Positions 61,764 through 64,000 of a stretch of DNA of 64,000 bases are shown here, piece after piece. The position numbers were made by a program, and so were the translations under genes. The first letter of the stretch is position 1. Every line of letters starts with the position of its first letter. This DNA comes from UBA11986 sp031402435 (GTDB lineage: Bacteria; Bacteroidota; Ignavibacteria; UBA10030; UBA6906): assembly GCA_031402435.1 (NCBI GenBank), contig JANNSJ010000065.1, positions 3,667 through 67,666 on the forward strand, written 5' to 3'. The notes beneath the pieces are model-generated. The model was not told where the DNA came from. It was given only the letters and a program-made list of their open reading frames with translations, and did not search any database.

Positions 61764-63623
61764 ATGACAAACTTGAAATCTCTGTTTTCTTCTCCGCTAT
61801 GGGTCGGATTCTTCGTGGCGCTCTTCGCGTTTGCCGTGTACATGAAAACGCTGGCACCCTCGGTAACGTTCATCGACAGCGGCGAACTTGCGACCGTCGC
61901 GTGTACGTTGGGAATCGCCCATCCGACCGGATATCCGTTGTTCACGTTGCTGGGCTGGGTATTCTCCAAACTTCCAATTGCCGCCGAAGAGATCGTGCGC
62001 CTCAACATTATGGCTGCCGTGTTCTGTGCCGCTGGGGTGTTTGTATTCTTTCAGTTGATGCACCTGATTTTGATGCTTGGACTGAAATCGAAGGGCGGTG
62101 CAGGAGTTCTTGTAGCGAGTACCGGTGCATCTCTTCTTCTGGCATTTTCCGAAACGTACTGGTCGCAGGCGACATCCGTTGAGGTGTATTCGCTGCATGT
62201 ATTTTTTCTTTCGGTGGTTTTGTTCTGTTTCATCAGAGCGAATTTTTACGAAGAGAACAAGAGGGGCAGCGTTGAAGGAGATGGCAGCATCTCCGCCACG
62301 AATTGGTGGCTGCTGTTTGCGTTTACGCTCGGATTGTCATTCACAAACCACATGACGACGATTCTGCTCGCGCCCGGGTTGTTGTATCTCTATTTTGCTG
62401 TGCAAGGATGGGGGAGAGACTCATGGCAACGCATCCTGAGGATGGGAGTGCCGTTCGTTCTTGGACTTTCGGTGAATCTCTATCTCCCAATTCGAGCTGC
62501 CAAGAGTGCGATGTTGAATTGGGGCAACCCGGTGACGCTTGAACGGTTTTTCTGGCATTTGAGTGGTAAACAGTTTCGCGTATGGCTGTTCTCGTCAACG
62601 GAAGCTGCAGGCAAGCAGCTCAAATACTTCATCAATTCGCTGCCCAATGAATTTGCCTACATTGGTCTAGTGCTTGCGGTGGTTGGTATCACCGTACTGT
62701 TCCGGGGTCATAGGAAATTGGCCGTTGGGGTTCTATTGTTATTTCTCTTTTGTGTGTTCTATTCCATCAACTATGACATTCACGACATTGATTCCTACTT
62801 TCTTCTGGCGTATGTGTGTGTTGCTCTCTGGTCTGGATTTGCGTTGCTTCAAATCTACTCATGGATGGATCGTGCCGGATCAATGCCACGCCAGCTCGTT
62901 GGCAGTCTTATGATTGCTGCATCGTTCGCGCCCATGGTTGTACACTACAAAGTAAACGATGAGAGTACTAACTTTCTTGTAGAGGATTACACAAAAAACA
63001 TGTTTGCTTCTGTGAAACCGAACGCTCTCGTGCTATCGTTTCAATGGGATTTCTGGGTGTCGGCGTCATATTATTTTCAGATTGTCAAAGGGTATCGCCC
63101 CGATGTTGCTGTTATAGACAAGGAATTGCTCCGTAGGTCATGGTATTTGCTTCAACTGGAAAAGCACTATCCATGGCTTGTTCAGCAGTCCAGGTCTGAG
63201 ATCGATGCTTTCAACAAGGAACTTTTCAAATTCGAGCATGACCTTCCTTATGATCCGGCCGTTATTCAAGGAAGATTTGTTGAAATGATCGCCAGCTTTA
63301 TCTCAAAGAATGTATCAACCAGACCAGTGTATGTCACTCCAGAAATTGAACAGGAATTCACTGTAGGCTATACACGGATTCCGGAAGGGCTTGCTTTTCG
63401 ATTGGTAAGGGACCCCAGCTTCCATGGAACCAGCTTGGTGAACTACTCCGTAAGACCATTCGCCCGGAAAGGTAGGCTTGAGGATACGCTAAAGAACCTA
63501 TATGTATCTTCATTAAACGCCAGAGCTGCATACTACCACAGGAATGGCTTTGCACTGGAATCTCAAACCGCTGCTACGATGATTGAGGAGATCGCCGGAA
63601 AACTCGGGACTGGGTCAAACTAA
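61764..63623 (+). CDS. DUF2723 membrane protein, glycosyltransferase-like
   Basis: A 619-residue inner-membrane protein of the DUF2723 family. The N-terminal signature DSGELATVACTLGIAHPTGYPLFTLLG (split around residues 34-60) contains the acidic and His residues that resemble the catalytic loop of protein O-mannosyltransferase and ArnT-like GT-C enzymes. About ten helices follow, then a C-terminal soluble region from residue 400. It probably transfers a lipid-linked sugar to an acceptor in the periplasm, inferred from the GT-C resemblance. Its start is 6 bp after glnE, so the two genes are cotranscribed. Confidence 0.88.
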   Translation: MTNLKSLFSSPLWVGFFVALFAFAVYMKTLAPSVTFIDSGELATVACTLGIAHPTGYPLFTLLGWVFSKLPIAAEEIVRLNIMAAVFCAAGVFVFFQLMHLILMLGLKSKGGAGVLVASTGASLLLAFSETYWSQATSVEVYSLHVFFLSVVLFCFIRANFYEENKRGSVEGDGSISATNWWLLFAFTLGLSFTNHMTTILLAPGLLYLYFAVQGWGRDSWQRILRMGVPFVLGLSVNLYLPIRAAKSAMLNWGNPVTLERFFWHLSGKQFRVWLFSSTEAAGKQLKYFINSLPNEFAYIGLVLAVVGITVLFRGHRKLAVGVLLLFLFCVFYSINYDIHDIDSYFLLAYVCVALWSGFALLQIYSWMDRAGSMPRQLVGSLMIAASFAPMVVHYKVNDESTNFLVEDYTKNMFASVKPNALVLSFQWDFWVSASYYFQIVKGYRPDVAVIDKELLRRSWYLLQLEKHYPWLVQQSRSEIDAFNKELFKFEHDLPYDPAVIQGRFVEMIASFISKNVSTRPVYVTPEIEQEFTVGYTRIPEGLAFRLVRDPSFHGTSLVNYSVRPFARKGRLEDTLKNLYVSSLNARAAYYHRNGFALESQTAATMIEEIAGKLGTGSN

Positions 63624-63688
63624 TTCAGGGAAGTTATTTGGTGATTGAAGCCGAGTTGTTTTTTTCTACGATTTATATGGCATGATGG

Positions 63689-63716
63689 TTGACTCTCTTT
63701 CATATTTTGTTATATT
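63689..63716 (+). promoter_or_regulatory. candidate promoter of the tRNA cluster
   Basis: TTGACT (63689-63694) and TATATT (63711-63716) are separated by 16 bp in an AT-rich stretch about 100 bp before tRNA-Thr. The fit to a housekeeping promoter is good, but a hairpin with a T run lies between it and the tRNA. Confidence 0.4.
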
Positions 63717-63774
63717 AAATCGCTCAGTTCTTCATATCCCAACCAAATTCAGGCTTGTTGATTACGAAAAATGA

Positions 63775-63817
63775 CAACCGGCGAAAATGCGGTGGTTGGG
63801 CTGTTTTGTCTTTTTTT
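63775..63817 (+). terminator. hairpin with T run before tRNA-Thr
   Basis: CAACC (63775-63779) pairs with GGTTG (63794-63798); an alternative longer pairing is CCCAACC (63738-63744) with GGTTGGG (63794-63800). The stem is followed by GTTTTGTCTTTTTTT, which abuts the tRNA. It may end the DUF2723 transcript or act as an attenuator. Confidence 0.35.
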
Positions 63818-63890
63818 GCTGGCGTAGCTCAGTTGGTAGAGCAGCTGACTTGTAATCAGCAGGTCACCAGTTCAAGTCTGGTCGCCAGCT
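63818..63890 (+). tRNA. tRNA-Thr(TGT)
   Basis: A complete 73-base cloverleaf. The acceptor GCTGGCG pairs with CGCCAGC, the D arm is GCTC/GAGC, and the anticodon stem GCTGA/TCAGC holds loop CTTGTAA. The anticodon is therefore TGT, which reads threonine codons. The T arm is ACCAG/CTGGT with loop TTCAAGT, and the discriminator is T. No CCA is encoded. Confidence 0.96.
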
Positions 63891-63924
63891 CGTCGATTGA
63901 GCATAGACCGGTTAGCAACTGAAC

Positions 63925-64000
63925 GGCGGGCAGGTAGCGAAGCGGTCAAACGCAACAGACTGTAAATCAGTCGGCTCCGGCCTTCGGAGGTTCGAATCCT
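63925..64000 (+). tRNA. tRNA-Tyr(GTA), truncated by window end
   Basis: It starts with GGCGGGC and has an anticodon loop CTGTAAA giving anticodon GTA (tyrosine). A long variable arm of the class II type follows (GGCTCCGGCCTTCGGAGG) and then the start of the T arm TTCGAATCC. The acceptor 3' side lies outside the window. Thr-Tyr tRNA pairs often precede an elongation factor Tu gene, which may follow. Confidence 0.93.

Overview
The window looks like a chromosome segment from a free-living member of the Bacteroidota/Chlorobiota (FCB) group, most likely near the Ignavibacteria. The main reason is the number of secreted proteins that end in a type IX secretion (T9SS) type A sorting domain, recognisable by an NYPNPFNP-like motif followed by a LKVFDxLGREV block, an SGxYxxxL block and a basic tail. 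This call rests on motif recognition only. Base composition is near balanced in most genes, with sharp local exceptions. No phage, insertion sequence, CRISPR array or rRNA was recognised.

Region 1 (1-10 kb): a partial DUF2911 gene, a YbjQ-type protein, a PsbP-like lipoprotein and an aldehyde dehydrogenase on the minus strand, then a plus-strand DUF5916 outer-membrane protein. A minus-strand operon of ECF sigma factor, zinc-finger anti-sigma factor, TPR/HEAT secreted protein and two-PDZ protein follows, and looks like an envelope-stress regulon. Region 2 (9.9-15.5 kb, plus): an EthD-like protein, a crotonase-family enzyme, a BNR-repeat lipoprotein, a small secreted protein and a five-haem cytochrome c with a T9SS sorting domain.

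Region 3 (15.6-26.5 kb, minus): an array of T9SS cargo genes with very different bodies but closely similar C-terminal coding DNA. It includes one gene frameshifted at a run of eight C, one very short degenerate gene, and broken sorting-domain remnants. Region 4 (26.8-33.5 kb, minus): a tightly overlapping surface-glycan cluster with a GT4 glycosyltransferase, a Wzt-like ATPase, a Wzm-like permease, a methyltransferase, a TPR-GT9 fusion and a TPR protein.

Region 5 (34.1-42.7 kb, plus): a carbon-nitrogen hydrolase, a secreted phospholipase D-like protein and a beta-oxidation or aromatic acyl-CoA set (enoyl-CoA hydratase, PaaG-like isomerase, 3-hydroxyacyl-CoA dehydrogenase, a second dehydrogenase homologue that has lost its active-site motifs, thiolase), with an unknown membrane protein and a DUF1573 protein. 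Region 6 (42.7-51.5 kb): a large VPS10/BNR protein, a putative zinc peptidase, then a patch of small accessory genes with a frameshifted TMEM175-like channel and an oxidoreductase fragment.

Region 7 (51.5-58.7 kb, plus): three more T9SS cargo genes (M1 aminopeptidase, FG-GAP protein, and a gene split by an in-frame TAG), separated by hairpin-rich noncoding DNA. Region 8 (58.8-64 kb, plus): glnE, a DUF2723 membrane protein, tRNA-Thr(TGT) and the start of tRNA-Tyr(GTA). The best leads are the tandem inactive-looking dehydrogenase, the T9SS-tagged multihaem cytochrome, the sorting-domain mosaic array with its C8 tract, the in-frame TAG gene and the self-contained ECF operon.
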